64,000 bases of DNA, taken from the NCBI RefSeq assembly GCF_001956855.1, contig NZ_MTHD01000002.1, positions 1 through 64,000 on the forward strand. The letters run 5' to 3'. This DNA comes from Azonexus hydrophilus (lineage in GTDB: Bacteria; Pseudomonadota; Gammaproteobacteria; Burkholderiales; Rhodocyclaceae). The position numbers were made by a program, and so were the translations under genes. Below, piece after piece: positions 47,030 through 55,088 of this stretch. Under the pieces are notes generated by a model. It was given only the letters and a program-made list of their open reading frames with translations. It ran no database searches and was not told the origin of the DNA. Every line of letters starts with the position of its first letter. Positions within the stretch are counted from its first letter, which is position 1.

Positions 47030-48517
47030 ATGATTTATGAAACCGTAGCTGCGGTCGACCTGGGTTCGAACAGTTTTCGTCTCCAGGTCGGGCGTGTCGT
47101 TGATGACCAGATCTACCCGCTCGACTCACTGAAAGAGCCTGTTCGGCTGGCGTCCGGCCTGACCGCAGAAAAAATGCTCGATGCCGATGCCCAGGAGCGG
47201 GCGCTGAATGCCTTGCGCCGCTTTGGCGAGCGCTTGCGCGGACTCGATGCTGGTGCCGTACGTGCCGTCGCCACCAATACCCTGCGAGTGGCGAAGAACG
47301 GTAGTTCTTTCCTGCCGTTGGCCGAAGAGGCTCTGGGTTTTCCCATTGAAGTCATTGCCGGGCGGGAAGAGGCGCGGCTGATCTATCTGGGAGCCTCGCA
47401 TTCCCTGCCAACGGCCAATCACAAACGTCTCGTTGTCGATATCGGTGGCGGATCAACGGAATTCATCATCGGCAAACGCCATGATCCGCAGTTGATGGAA
47501 TCGCTGTACATGGGGTGCGTCAGTTTCACCATGCGCTATTTTCCCGGTGGACGGGTGGACAAGCGCAGGTTGCGCGAAGCTCAGGTGGCAGCGGCCAAGG
47601 AAATTGAACTGATCGCACACGATTACCAGCGTCTGGGCTGGAAGGAAGCGGTTGGCTCATCCGGATCGGCGCGCGCCATCGCCGATATTCTGGAAATGAA
47701 CGACATGAACCCGGGCGGAGAGAGTGGTATCACCCGCTCCGGTCTGGAGCGCCTGTGTTCGATGCTGGTCAAGGCCGGCTCAGCCGACGAGCTGGATCTG
47801 CGTGGGGTCAAGGGCGACCGCATGCCGGTGCTGCCCGGCGGAATCGCCATCATGTCTGCGGTGTTCGAGGAGCTTGATATCGAGCGCATGACCTATGCCG
47901 ATGGTGCCTTGCGTCTGGGCGTACTCTACGACCTGCTCGGCCGCTTCCATCACCATGACATGCGCGATGCGACGGTGGCGCATTTCCGCCGCCGCTATCA
48001 GGTTGAGCGCGATCAGGTCGAGCGCGTCGAAACGGCCGCATTGTCGGCACTGACTCAGTTGAGCGGCGGTACGCCCGACGAGTCGGACCTGCAGTTCCTG
48101 TCCTGGGCCTGCCGGTTGCACGAAATCGGAATTTCGGTGGCGCATAACGCCTATCACAAGCACGGCGCCTATATTCTGACCTATGCCGACATGCCGGGGT
48201 TTTCCAAGAAGGATCAGGCGCGTCTGGCGATGCTGGTGCTTGGACATCGTGGCAAGCTGGAAAAACTGGGTGCGGTTCCTGCGGTCGACACGATGTGGCG
48301 ACTGGTTTTCTGTTTACGCCTGGCAGTCTCGCTCCATCGCACGCGCGATGACCGGGCGTTGCCGGCATGGCGTGTAACCACAACGGACAGGGGTTTCCTG
48401 CTTGAGTTGCCGGACGAGTGGCTGGCGGAAAATCCCTGGACTGCGGCCGCTCTGGGTGAAGAAACCGTGGTCTGGAAACAGATCGGCAGGGTGTTCGTCG
48501 TTCGCCCGCTGGTCTGA
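47030..48517 (+). CDS. ppx: Exopolyphosphatase / Ppx-GppA family phosphatase
   Basis: A 495-residue ASKHA-fold enzyme releasing phosphate from polyphosphate, or converting pppGpp to ppGpp. The phosphate loops VDLGSNSFRLQVGRV and VDIGGGSTEFIIG are intact. A C-terminal HD-like helical domain follows (LHEIGISVAHNAYHKHGAYIL). Ppx and GppA cannot be distinguished with certainty by eye; the length favours Ppx. It stands alone after the prpE terminator and converges on the TetR gene 9 nt away. Two TGCGGTCGAC copies lie in it (47050, 48280). Confidence 0.88.
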   Translation: MIYETVAAVDLGSNSFRLQVGRVVDDQIYPLDSLKEPVRLASGLTAEKMLDADAQERALNALRRFGERLRGLDAGAVRAVATNTLRVAKNGSSFLPLAEEALGFPIEVIAGREEARLIYLGASHSLPTANHKRLVVDIGGGSTEFIIGKRHDPQLMESLYMGCVSFTMRYFPGGRVDKRRLREAQVAAAKEIELIAHDYQRLGWKEAVGSSGSARAIADILEMNDMNPGGESGITRSGLERLCSMLVKAGSADELDLRGVKGDRMPVLPGGIAIMSAVFEELDIERMTYADGALRLGVLYDLLGRFHHHDMRDATVAHFRRRYQVERDQVERVETAALSALTQLSGGTPDESDLQFLSWACRLHEIGISVAHNAYHKHGAYILTYADMPGFSKKDQARLAMLVLGHRGKLEKLGAVPAVDTMWRLVFCLRLAVSLHRTRDDRALPAWRVTTTDRGFLLELPDEWLAENPWTAAALGEETVVWKQIGRVFVVRPLV

Positions 48518-48526
48518 TTGGCGGGG

Positions 48527-49150
48527 TCAGCCGGCGACGATCCGCTCGGCAATGCGTTGCTTGAGATCGCCGGGGTTGTCATCGAAATGCGTGTAATGCA
48601 TCAGCGACAGGCCGAATACGCAAGCGTACAGGAGCAAGCTGCGGCTTTTGGCCTCGGCATCCGACATGCCGGAGGCGACAAACAGGCGGCGAGTGCACTC
48701 CAGTCGGTACAGGTCGACCGATTCGACGACGGCGGCAGCCCTTGCGTCATGGCGAGCCCAGTCGCGTACCGCAAGTTCGATCGACATGCCTTTCCTGTTC
48801 TTGCTGGCGCCGTAGACCTCAATCGCGTAATGCAGTTGTTCCCGTTCCTGCCCAGCCTGCACCGCAGTTGTTTTCTCGATATCGCGGATGCGTCCTTCGC
48901 GCCAGCGTTCGAGCACGGCGTCAAGAAGCGCTTGACGGTCCTTGAAGTGCCAGTAGAAACTCCCCTTGGTGACGCCGCAGCGCTTGGCCAGTACTTCAAC
49001 GCGCAATCCGGCAACACCTTCGCGGGCCAGGACGTCAATTGCGGTATCGACCCAGCGTACGGGGTCGAGTGGAGTGCGTGCGCTGGCAGCCTTGCCGGTG
49101 GCACGGATGCGGGATGTTTTTGCAGGGAGCTTGACAGCTTTATTTTCCAT
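48527..49150 (-). CDS. TetR-family transcriptional regulator
   Basis: A 207-residue repressor. After a basic 30-residue leader comes the helix-turn-helix (AIDVLAREGVAGLRVEVLAKRCGVTKGSFYWHFKDRQALLDAVL-type, key part GVTKGSFYWHFK). A C-terminal ligand-binding helical domain with no close family assignable follows. The divergent etfBA genes and tandem CCATAC/GTATGG-type repeats in the spacer suggest it controls them and itself. Ligands for TetR regulators beside etf genes are often acyl-CoAs, but that is inference. Confidence 0.88.
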   Translation of the reverse strand: MENKAVKLPAKTSRIRATGKAASARTPLDPVRWVDTAIDVLAREGVAGLRVEVLAKRCGVTKGSFYWHFKDRQALLDAVLERWREGRIRDIEKTTAVQAGQEREQLHYAIEVYGASKNRKGMSIELAVRDWARHDARAAAVVESVDLYRLECTRRLFVASGMSDAEAKSRSLLLYACVFGLSLMHYTHFDDNPGDLKQRIAERIVAG

Positions 49151-49186
49151 ACGCTACCGTACGCTTTTCCATACGACACAGTATGG
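49143..49186. promoter_or_regulatory. Tandem operator-like repeats for the TetR regulator
   Basis: TTTTCCATACG is repeated directly at 49143-49153 and 49165-49175, exactly 22 bp apart (two helical turns). Each copy begins an inverted repeat: CCATAC-6 nt-GTATGG at 49169-49186 is perfect, and CCATAC-6 nt-GTACGC at 49147-49164 is imperfect. The first overlaps the TetR start codon. Confidence 0.7.
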
Positions 49187-49262
49187 AGATTGTGCGGTTT
49201 GCCAAGTCGTCTGTCAAACGGCGATAGTTTCGAAAAATACTGACCGATAAAAGGAGATGCCA

Positions 49263-50012
49263 GTGAAAATTCTCGTTCCCGTCAAGCGGGTGGTGGACTA
49301 TAACGTCAAGGTCCGGGTCAAGGCGGATGGCAGTGGCGTCGATCTGGCCAATGTGAAGATGAGCATGAATCCCTTCGACGAAATTGCTGTCGAAGAGGCC
49401 GTTCGCCTCAAGGAGGCCGGGATTGCAACCGAAGTCGTGGCAATTTCCTGCGGCCCTGCCGCCTGTCAGGAAACCCTGCGCACGGCGATGGCCATCGGTG
49501 CCGATCGTGGCATCCTGGTGGAAAGCGATGTCGAATTGCAGCCGCTGGCGGTGGCCAAGTTGCTGAAGGCGCTGTGCGACAAGGAGCAACCGCAGCTGGT
49601 GGTATGTGGCAAACAGGCCATCGATGATGATGCCAACCAGACGGGCCAGATGCTGGCCGCGCTGGCCGGATGGCCGCAGGCGACTTTTGCTTCGAAGGTC
49701 GTCATTGCCGACGGCAAGGCCGTGGTTACCCGCGAGATCGATGGCGGTCTGGAAACGCTGCAGCTTTCGCTGCCGGCGGTTGTGACGACTGATCTGCGCC
49801 TGAATGAACCGCGCTACGCGACGCTGCCGAACATCATGAAGGCAAAGAAGAAGCCGCTGGAAACCGTCAAGCCGGAAGATCTTGCGGTCGACGTCGCGCC
49901 GCGCCTGAAAACCCTGAAAGTTGTCGAGCCGGCCAAGCGCTCTGCTGGCGTCAAGGTGGCCGATGTGGCTGAACTGGTGAATAAACTCAAGAACGAAGCG
50001 AAGGTGATCTGA
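49263..50012 (+). CDS. etfB: Electron transfer flavoprotein subunit beta
   Basis: The 249-residue beta subunit carries AMP and part of the FAD site. ETF takes electrons from acyl-CoA dehydrogenases and passes them to ETF-quinone oxidoreductase. It starts [20 protein letters not shown] and contains the family signature [23 protein letters not shown] 49263 was chosen because AGGAG lies 6 nt before it. ATG 49257 overlaps that ribosome site and would be too close. It is coupled to etfA with 1 nt between. Confidence 0.95.
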   Translation: MKILVPVKRVVDYNVKVRVKADGSGVDLANVKMSMNPFDEIAVEEAVRLKEAGIATEVVAISCGPAACQETLRTAMAIGADRGILVESDVELQPLAVAKLLKALCDKEQPQLVVCGKQAIDDDANQTGQMLAALAGWPQATFASKVVIADGKAVVTREIDGGLETLQLSLPAVVTTDLRLNEPRYATLPNIMKAKKKPLETVKPEDLAVDVAPRLKTLKVVEPAKRSAGVKVADVAELVNKLKNEAKVI

Positions 50013-50013
50013 A

Positions 50014-50946
50014 ATGACCATTCTCGTAATTGCCGAACATGACCATCACAGCATCAAGGCTGCCACCCTCAATACCGTGGCGGCAGCTTGCAGGATCGGT
50101 GGCGATATCCATGTGCTGGTTGCCGGCGCTGGTTGTGCTGCAGCCGCCGCTCAGGCGGCAGCCTTGCAGGGGGTAAGCAAGGTGCTTGTCGTCGATGCCG
50201 GGCACTATGAGGCGCAGACGGCGGAAACCGTTGCTGCGCTGGTGGTGGCCAATGCCGCCGGCTATTCGCATATCCTCGCGCCGGCGACGACCTACGGCAA
50301 GAACCTTCTGCCGCGTGTCGCAGCCCTGCTGGATGTGGCTCAGATTTCGGAAATCACCGCGGTCGAATCGGCCGATACCTTCGTGCGTCCGATCTACGCG
50401 GGCAATGCCCTGGCCACGGTACAAAGTGGCGATGCCGTCAAGGTCATTACCGTTCGGACGACAGCGTTTGATGCGGTGGCGGGTGGCAACAATGCGCCGG
50501 TTGAGTCGCTGGCTGCAGTGGCCGATGCCGGCATGACCCAGTTGCAGGGGCGTGAACTGACGAAGTCGGAGCGTCCGGAGCTGGGTGCGGCCAAAATCAT
50601 CGTCTCGGGCGGCCGTGGTCTGGGTAGTGGTGAAAACTATCACAAGTTGCTTGAGCCTCTGGCCGACAAGCTTGGTGCTGCGCTTGGTGCCAGCCGTGCA
50701 GCAGTTGATGCCGGTTTTGTGCCGAATGACTATCAGGTGGGGCAGACCGGAAAAATCGTTGCGCCTCAACTCTATCTGGCGATAGGGATTTCCGGTGCGA
50801 TCCAGCATCTGGCTGGCATGAAGGATTCCAAGGTGATCGTTGCGATCAACAAGGACCCGGATGCGCCGATCTTCCAGGTTGCTGATTATGGCTTGGTGGC
50901 TGATTTGTTCGAAACGGTTCCGCAACTGGAGAACGCACTCGGCTAA
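50014..50946 (+). CDS. etfA: Electron transfer flavoprotein subunit alpha
   Basis: The 310-residue alpha subunit binds [40 protein letters not shown] (key parts [11 protein letters not shown] and [10 protein letters not shown]), then [29 protein letters not shown] and [18 protein letters not shown]. It forms the heterodimer with EtfB upstream. Acyl-CoA dehydrogenase genes are not within the window. Confidence 0.97.
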   Translation: MTILVIAEHDHHSIKAATLNTVAAACRIGGDIHVLVAGAGCAAAAAQAAALQGVSKVLVVDAGHYEAQTAETVAALVVANAAGYSHILAPATTYGKNLLPRVAALLDVAQISEITAVESADTFVRPIYAGNALATVQSGDAVKVITVRTTAFDAVAGGNNAPVESLAAVADAGMTQLQGRELTKSERPELGAAKIIVSGGRGLGSGENYHKLLEPLADKLGAALGASRAAVDAGFVPNDYQVGQTGKIVAPQLYLAIGISGAIQHLAGMKDSKVIVAINKDPDAPIFQVADYGLVADLFETVPQLENALG

Positions 50947-50955
50947 AATGGCCGC

Positions 50956-51621
50956 GTGAATCTGACCGATAACCTGCTGGGCGAAACGTGGTACTGGGTG
51001 GCTTGGGCCGTCTGGATACCTCTTTTCGCCCGCAGCGTTTGGCGGGCGCCGTGGAAACGTCTTGGCGACTCGGAACAGTCGAATCTCTGGCTGGGCATGG
51101 TGGTTCTTCTGGTCCTGCTCTGGAGCCTGAAAGCCGGAGTCAAGCCGGGACTCACGCTGCATCTTCTGGGTGCCAATGTCTTTGCCCTGGCATTTGGTCC
51201 GCATCTGGCCTTTATCGGTCTCTGTCTGGTTACATTGGGCATTACCTTGAATGGGGCCGCTGGCAGTTTTGCCTACGGGGCCAATGCGCTTCTGCTGGCT
51301 GCGCTCCCCGTCTTCCTGAGCTATCAGTTATTCCGGATGTTCTCCACTATTCTGCCGAAACATTTTTTCATCTACATTTTCGTCAACGGATTTTTGGCCG
51401 CTGCGCTGGTAATTCTTGGTGTGGGATTGGTGTCCAGTGGTGTTCTCGGATTTGCTGGTGTCTATGCGTGGGATTATCTGTTTGACGAATATTTCCCCTA
51501 TTATTTTCTACTCGCGTTTTCGGAGGCATGGTTATCGGGAATGATCATTACCCTGTTTGTCGTCTATCGGCCGCAATGGGTGGTATCTTTCGATGATTCT
51601 CGTTATCTTTCCGGGAAATAA
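50956..51621 (+). CDS. CbiM-like energy-coupling membrane protein
   Basis: A 221-residue membrane protein with about six or seven helices. It resembles the proteobacterial branch of CbiM/ECF-type permease family proteins (LGANVFALAFGPHLAFIGLCLVTLGITLNGAAGSFAYGANALLLAALPVFLSY is the core; quoted motifs FGPHLAFIG and GANALLLAALPVFLSY). True CbiM begins MHIxDG, whose His helps bind Co/Ni; this protein begins MNLTDNLL and lacks that site, so metal transport is doubtful. It lies 9 nt after etfA on the same strand. No CbiQ/CbiO partners are here. Confidence 0.65.
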   Translation: MNLTDNLLGETWYWVAWAVWIPLFARSVWRAPWKRLGDSEQSNLWLGMVVLLVLLWSLKAGVKPGLTLHLLGANVFALAFGPHLAFIGLCLVTLGITLNGAAGSFAYGANALLLAALPVFLSYQLFRMFSTILPKHFFIYIFVNGFLAAALVILGVGLVSSGVLGFAGVYAWDYLFDEYFPYYFLLAFSEAWLSGMIITLFVVYRPQWVVSFDDSRYLSGK

Positions 51622-51664
51622 GCGCTACAATCGGGATATTTGATCGTCATTGAGGGGTGCGTCG

Positions 51665-53434
51665 TTGAATCGACTGGGCTTTCGCGTCACGCTGGGTGTG
51701 CTGATGGTTGCTGTTTCAGGCGCGGTGTCGGCCGTTGGTCTCGGCGAGTTGCGTGGGCAGCCCATTCTCGGTGATCGTCTTGAGTTGACCGTCAGCATTC
51801 TTGGTGTCGAGCGTACTCCACCGGATGCAGCCTGTTTTCGTTTGGTCAAGCCGCAGGGAGGAGATGATCTGCCATGGCTTCGCCAGGCAGATTTCCTAGT
51901 CGGGGGCGGCAAGCCTCCTGTCCTGAGGATTCGTTCCGCGCAGGTACTGCGTGAGCCAGTGATTCAGGTCGCTGTACATCTGGCTTGTGGCTACGAGGTG
52001 TACAGGGAGTACACACTGCTGGCCTCGCCTTATCAGGTACCGCTCGCAGAACCCGTTGTCGTCCCTCGAGTCAAGACGGAGTCTCCCGTGCGCCGGGATG
52101 TTGCTGCGCGTGAAGTCGCTCCGCGCAGAAAGCCTGCTTCTGTACCTGCGCGTCAACAGCCGAAATCGCCCACGCCGGAATTGCTTCCGGCAGCGCCGGC
52201 CATGCCGGTCGAGCCTGTATCAGATCGTTTGTTGCTGTCTGCCGGAGATGGTGATGGTGACAGCTTCTTGCGTCTTTCCACGGCGCTTGGCGAGCATATG
52301 CTTGTCAGTGATCTGGCCGAGGCCCAGCGGGAAATCCTGCGCCTTGAATTCCGCATGCTGTCAGCGTTGCATGAGCAGGCCACCAGCCAGTTGGAGGCGG
52401 CCGAAAAACTGCGCAACATGGAGGCGACGCTGGGAGAGTTGCAGGGCAAGGCGTTGGCAATGACCGAGAGTGCCAATGCAGTAGCAAGTGCCCCGCCAAC
52501 TGATGCTGCGCCCCGTAAACAGTCGCCTGATGAATCATTGAAACCGCCGGTTGAGGAGCCGTGGTTTTCTGATTGGACGCTATACGGCTTGTTGCTGGGA
52601 TTGTTGTTAGGTCTTGGTGGGTGGTTGTTCTGGCGAAATCGCCGGGAGCATCGTCCGGGAGAGGGGGGGCTGGCTGGATTTGTTGCGGTCTCTCCTGAGC
52701 CGATTGTCGATGCGCCGCGGCAGGGTGAAATTGAAGAAAAGGGCGGGGTGGACCTGCATCTTGAGCCTTCTGCCATGGGAGCGCCGCTGCAGGTTGATCT
52801 GGAGCTTGAGAGCAATGTTTCCTCGGAAGTCGCCGCGCCTGTCGCTCGCGCGCCAGTTGCCGCACGCCCGGGGGATTCGGTACTGTCCATCAATGCAACG
52901 ACGCTGGACGAGCACTTTGAAGCCAATCCAGTGATGGAGCTGGCTGACATCATGCTTTCTTTCGGGCGGGTCAAGGGGGCAGCGCAGGCGCTTCAGGAAT
53001 ACATCGACAATAATCCCCAGGAGGCACTGCAGCCGTGGATTCGTTTGATGGATGTTTACCGTATGGCGGGCATGCGGGATGAATTCGATGCCGTCGCCCG
53101 AAACCTGAACCAGCAGTTCAACGTCGAGGTGCAATCCTGGGATGTCGCAGGAAGTGCGCCGGTTGATCTGGTCCTGGATGATGGAACGGCTTCCGAAAAT
53201 CTCTCGCAGCCCCCCAAGGCACAGGGCTTGGAAGACATGCCACGCATCATGAGTGGTGTCGTGAGGATGTGGGATTCCGAAGATGTGGTTGGTTATCTGT
53301 ACCAGTTGTTGCGCGACAACCGTGGCGGCCAGCGCCAGGGGTTTGCCTTGCCGGTTGTGGAGGAAATCCTGTTCCTGATCGAGCTCAAGGAGACGGCCAA
53401 TCGCATGGAGAAGGAAATTGCCAGGCACGGGTGA
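51665..53434 (+). CDS. fimV: FimV-family pilus assembly / cell-pole protein
   Basis: A 589-residue inner-membrane protein. The signal segment is followed by the FimV N-terminal domain (VGLGELRGQPILGDRLELTVSILG... key GELRGQPILGDRL). A coiled-coil stretch comes next (about 220-270), one transmembrane helix near 303-322 (LYGLLLGLLLGLGGWLFW) and a C-terminal cytoplasmic tetratricopeptide-like part (IMLSFGRVKGAAQALQEYIDNNP). FimV organises polar landmarks and twitching motility. TTG 51665 with GAGGGG 8 nt upstream was preferred to TTG 51650. It lacks the LysM domain common in longer FimV. Confidence 0.85.
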   Translation: MNRLGFRVTLGVLMVAVSGAVSAVGLGELRGQPILGDRLELTVSILGVERTPPDAACFRLVKPQGGDDLPWLRQADFLVGGGKPPVLRIRSAQVLREPVIQVAVHLACGYEVYREYTLLASPYQVPLAEPVVVPRVKTESPVRRDVAAREVAPRRKPASVPARQQPKSPTPELLPAAPAMPVEPVSDRLLLSAGDGDGDSFLRLSTALGEHMLVSDLAEAQREILRLEFRMLSALHEQATSQLEAAEKLRNMEATLGELQGKALAMTESANAVASAPPTDAAPRKQSPDESLKPPVEEPWFSDWTLYGLLLGLLLGLGGWLFWRNRREHRPGEGGLAGFVAVSPEPIVDAPRQGEIEEKGGVDLHLEPSAMGAPLQVDLELESNVSSEVAAPVARAPVAARPGDSVLSINATTLDEHFEANPVMELADIMLSFGRVKGAAQALQEYIDNNPQEALQPWIRLMDVYRMAGMRDEFDAVARNLNQQFNVEVQSWDVAGSAPVDLVLDDGTASENLSQPPKAQGLEDMPRIMSGVVRMWDSEDVVGYLYQLLRDNRGGQRQGFALPVVEEILFLIELKETANRMEKEIARHG

Positions 53435-53493
53435 TGCTGTGTGCTGAGCTTAAGGGACTGGCTGGCGGATTGTTCTGGTTTGTTTTTGTTCAT

Positions 53494-53527
53494 AAAGCCC
53501 ACGATTGATGTTATAGTCGTGGGCTTT
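53494..53527 (+). terminator. Hairpin between fimV and rpsF (terminator or attenuator)
   Basis: AAAGCCCACGA (53494-53504) pairs perfectly with TCGTGGGCTTT (53517-53527) across a 12-nt loop, with a short T run at its end. It lies 60 nt after fimV and 57 nt before rpsF, and contains TATAGT in the loop. It may end fimV transcription or lie in the rpsF leader. Confidence 0.65.
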
Positions 53528-53528
53528 T

Positions 53529-53570
53529 CCACCTTGCCCTACCGCTATCGCATGACGGGGGGCTTATCCC
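53529..53570 (+). promoter_or_regulatory. Possible S6:S18 autoregulatory leader of rpsF
   Basis: The rpsF leader contains a GCCC...GGGC pairing enclosing TACCG and GACGG segments. Ribosomal S6:S18 complexes repress their own operon by binding a leader hairpin with a CCG element in many bacteria. The match here is only by general layout. Confidence 0.3.
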
Positions 53571-53583
53571 AAAAGGAGTTTGC

Positions 53584-53961
53584 ATGCGCCATTACGAAAT
53601 CTGCTTTATCGTCCATCCGGACCAAAGCGAACAAGTGCCCGGCATGGTCGAGCGCTATCGTTCCATCGTGACCACCAAGGGTGGTTCGGTGCACCGTCTG
53701 GAAGACTGGGGCCGCCGTCAGCTGGCTTATCCGATCCAGAAGATCCACAAGGCACACTACGTGCTAATGAATATCGAGTGCGACGGCGAGACGCTGGGCG
53801 AGCTCGAGCATTCCTTCAAGTTCAATGATGCAGTCCTGCGTCATCTGACCGTCAAGATGAAGGCCGCCGTGACGACGCCTTCCCCGATGATGAAGGAAGA
53901 AAAGTCGAAGTCGCTGCTGGCTGGCGAAACCGAAGCTGCAGCCGAAGTCGCTGCTGCCTGA
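53584..53961 (+). CDS. rpsF: 30S ribosomal protein S6
   Basis: A 125-residue S6 protein ([25 protein letters not shown]...; key [35 protein letters not shown]). It binds S18 and 16S rRNA in the platform. A strong AAAGGAG precedes the ATG. It has an Ala/Glu-rich tail ([13 protein letters not shown]). It is the first gene of rpsF-priB-rpsR-rplI. Confidence 0.97.
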   Translation: MRHYEICFIVHPDQSEQVPGMVERYRSIVTTKGGSVHRLEDWGRRQLAYPIQKIHKAHYVLMNIECDGETLGELEHSFKFNDAVLRHLTVKMKAAVTTPSPMMKEEKSKSLLAGETEAAAEVAAA

Positions 53962-53986
53962 TCCGGGTTTCACGGGAAATAGCGTA

Positions 53987-54316
53987 CTGAACAACATCAC
54001 CCTGTCCGGCAGCCTGGTCGAGCGCAAACCCTTGCGCTACACACCGGCAGGCATCCCGGTCAGTGAAGGCAGGCTGCAACACCACTCGGCGCTGATCGAA
54101 AACGGCAGCGAAAGACAGGTGGAAGTTGAAATGGCAGTCCTGGCTCTGGGAGATGCAGCGCGCTGGCTCGAAGCAGCACCGCTCGGCGGCATGATGCGAA
54201 TCGAAGGATTCGTCGCTGCCCGGGGACGCAACAGCAGAACACCCGTGATCCACGCGAACACTATCGAATATTTGGAAGGAAACGAAAATGGCACGATTCT
54301 TCAAGAAGAAGGTTGA
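53987..54316 (+). CDS. priB: Primosomal replication protein PriB, probable CTG start
   Basis: PriB is an SSB-like OB-fold dimer for replication restart. The product (109 residues if CTG starts) reads (M)[33 protein letters not shown], where the [11 protein letters not shown] strand and RYTPAGIP motif match PriB. The frame is open back to 53894 but has no ATG, GTG or TTG before TTG 54032, and that start would cut off the first beta strand. CTG 53987 lies about 10 nt after GGGA. The 3' end overlaps rpsR by 29 nt. Confidence 0.85.
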   Translation: MNNITLSGSLVERKPLRYTPAGIPVSEGRLQHHSALIENGSERQVEVEMAVLALGDAARWLEAAPLGGMMRIEGFVAARGRNSRTPVIHANTIEYLEGNENGTILQEEG

Positions 54317-54563
54317 TGACAAGAAAAAGCGTCGCGGCAACAGCCTGTTCAAGCGTCGCAAGTTCTGCCGCTTCACCGCGGAAAAGGTCGAGCAGATCGA
54401 CTACAAGGACGTCGACGTCCTCAAGGAATACATCCAGGAAAACGCCAAGATCATGCCGGCTCGCCTGACCGGCACCAAGGCCGGCTATCAGCGCCAGCTG
54501 GGCACCGCGATCAAGCGCGCCCGCTTCCTGGCCCTGCTGCCCTACACCGACAACCATCAATAA
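54288..54563 (+). CDS. rpsR: 30S ribosomal protein S18
   Basis: A 91-residue basic protein with [25 protein letters not shown] and [30 protein letters not shown] signatures of S18. The extended basic N-terminus ([15 protein letters not shown]) is typical of betaproteobacteria. It starts inside the 3' end of priB with AGGAAA upstream, then 18 nt to rplI. Confidence 0.97.
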   Translation: MARFFKKKVDDKKKRRGNSLFKRRKFCRFTAEKVEQIDYKDVDVLKEYIQENAKIMPARLTGTKAGYQRQLGTAIKRARFLALLPYTDNHQ

Positions 54564-54581
54564 TTTCCGGGGAGACGAAAC

Positions 54582-55028
54582 ATGCAAATCATTCTGCTCG
54601 AGAAGGTTGTCAACCTGGGTAACCTCGGTGACGTGGTCAAGGTCAAGGATGGCTACGCCCGTAACTTCCTGATTCCGCAACGCATGGCCAAGCGTGCCAC
54701 GCCGGCTGCCATGGCCGAGTTCGAAGCACGCCGTGCCGAACTGGAAAAGGCTGCTGCCGAGAAGCTTGCTGCTGCTCAGGCTGTTGCCGACAAGATGAAC
54801 GGTACTGTCGTTTCCGTCGCCCGCAAGGCAGGCATGGACGGTCGCTTGTTTGGCTCCGTTGGCAATGCCGACATCGCCGAGGCGCTGGCTGCTGCCGGTT
54901 TCACCGTCGACAAGTCGTCCATCCGCCTGCCGGACGGTCCGCTCAAGGCGATTGGCGAGTTCCCGGTTGATGTTGCGCTGCACACCGATGTGCTGGCCAA
55001 TATTTCGGTGACCGTTGTTGCCGAGTAA
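54582..55028 (+). CDS. rplI: 50S ribosomal protein L9
   Basis: A 148-residue L9 with the N-terminal signature [33 protein letters not shown] (key [22 protein letters not shown]). A long connecting helix and a C-terminal domain ([16 protein letters not shown]) follow. GGGGAG precedes the ATG. It is the last gene of the rpsF operon and is followed by a strong terminator. Confidence 0.98.
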   Translation: MQIILLEKVVNLGNLGDVVKVKDGYARNFLIPQRMAKRATPAAMAEFEARRAELEKAAAEKLAAAQAVADKMNGTVVSVARKAGMDGRLFGSVGNADIAEALAAAGFTVDKSSIRLPDGPLKAIGEFPVDVALHTDVLANISVTVVAE

Positions 55029-55048
55029 GACGGTTTAACTTACGCTTC

Positions 55049-55075
55049 AAGGCCTCGCAATTGCGAGGCCTTTTT
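55049..55075 (+). terminator. Rho-independent terminator of rplI
   Basis: A perfect 24-bp palindrome (stem AAGGCCTCGCAA with TTGCGAGGCCTT) is followed by TTT. It begins about 20 nt after the rplI stop and ends 14 nt before the dnaB start, so dnaB must be transcribed from a promoter that overlaps it or by read-through. Confidence 0.9.
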
Positions 55076-55088
55076 ACTTTAAGTCACC

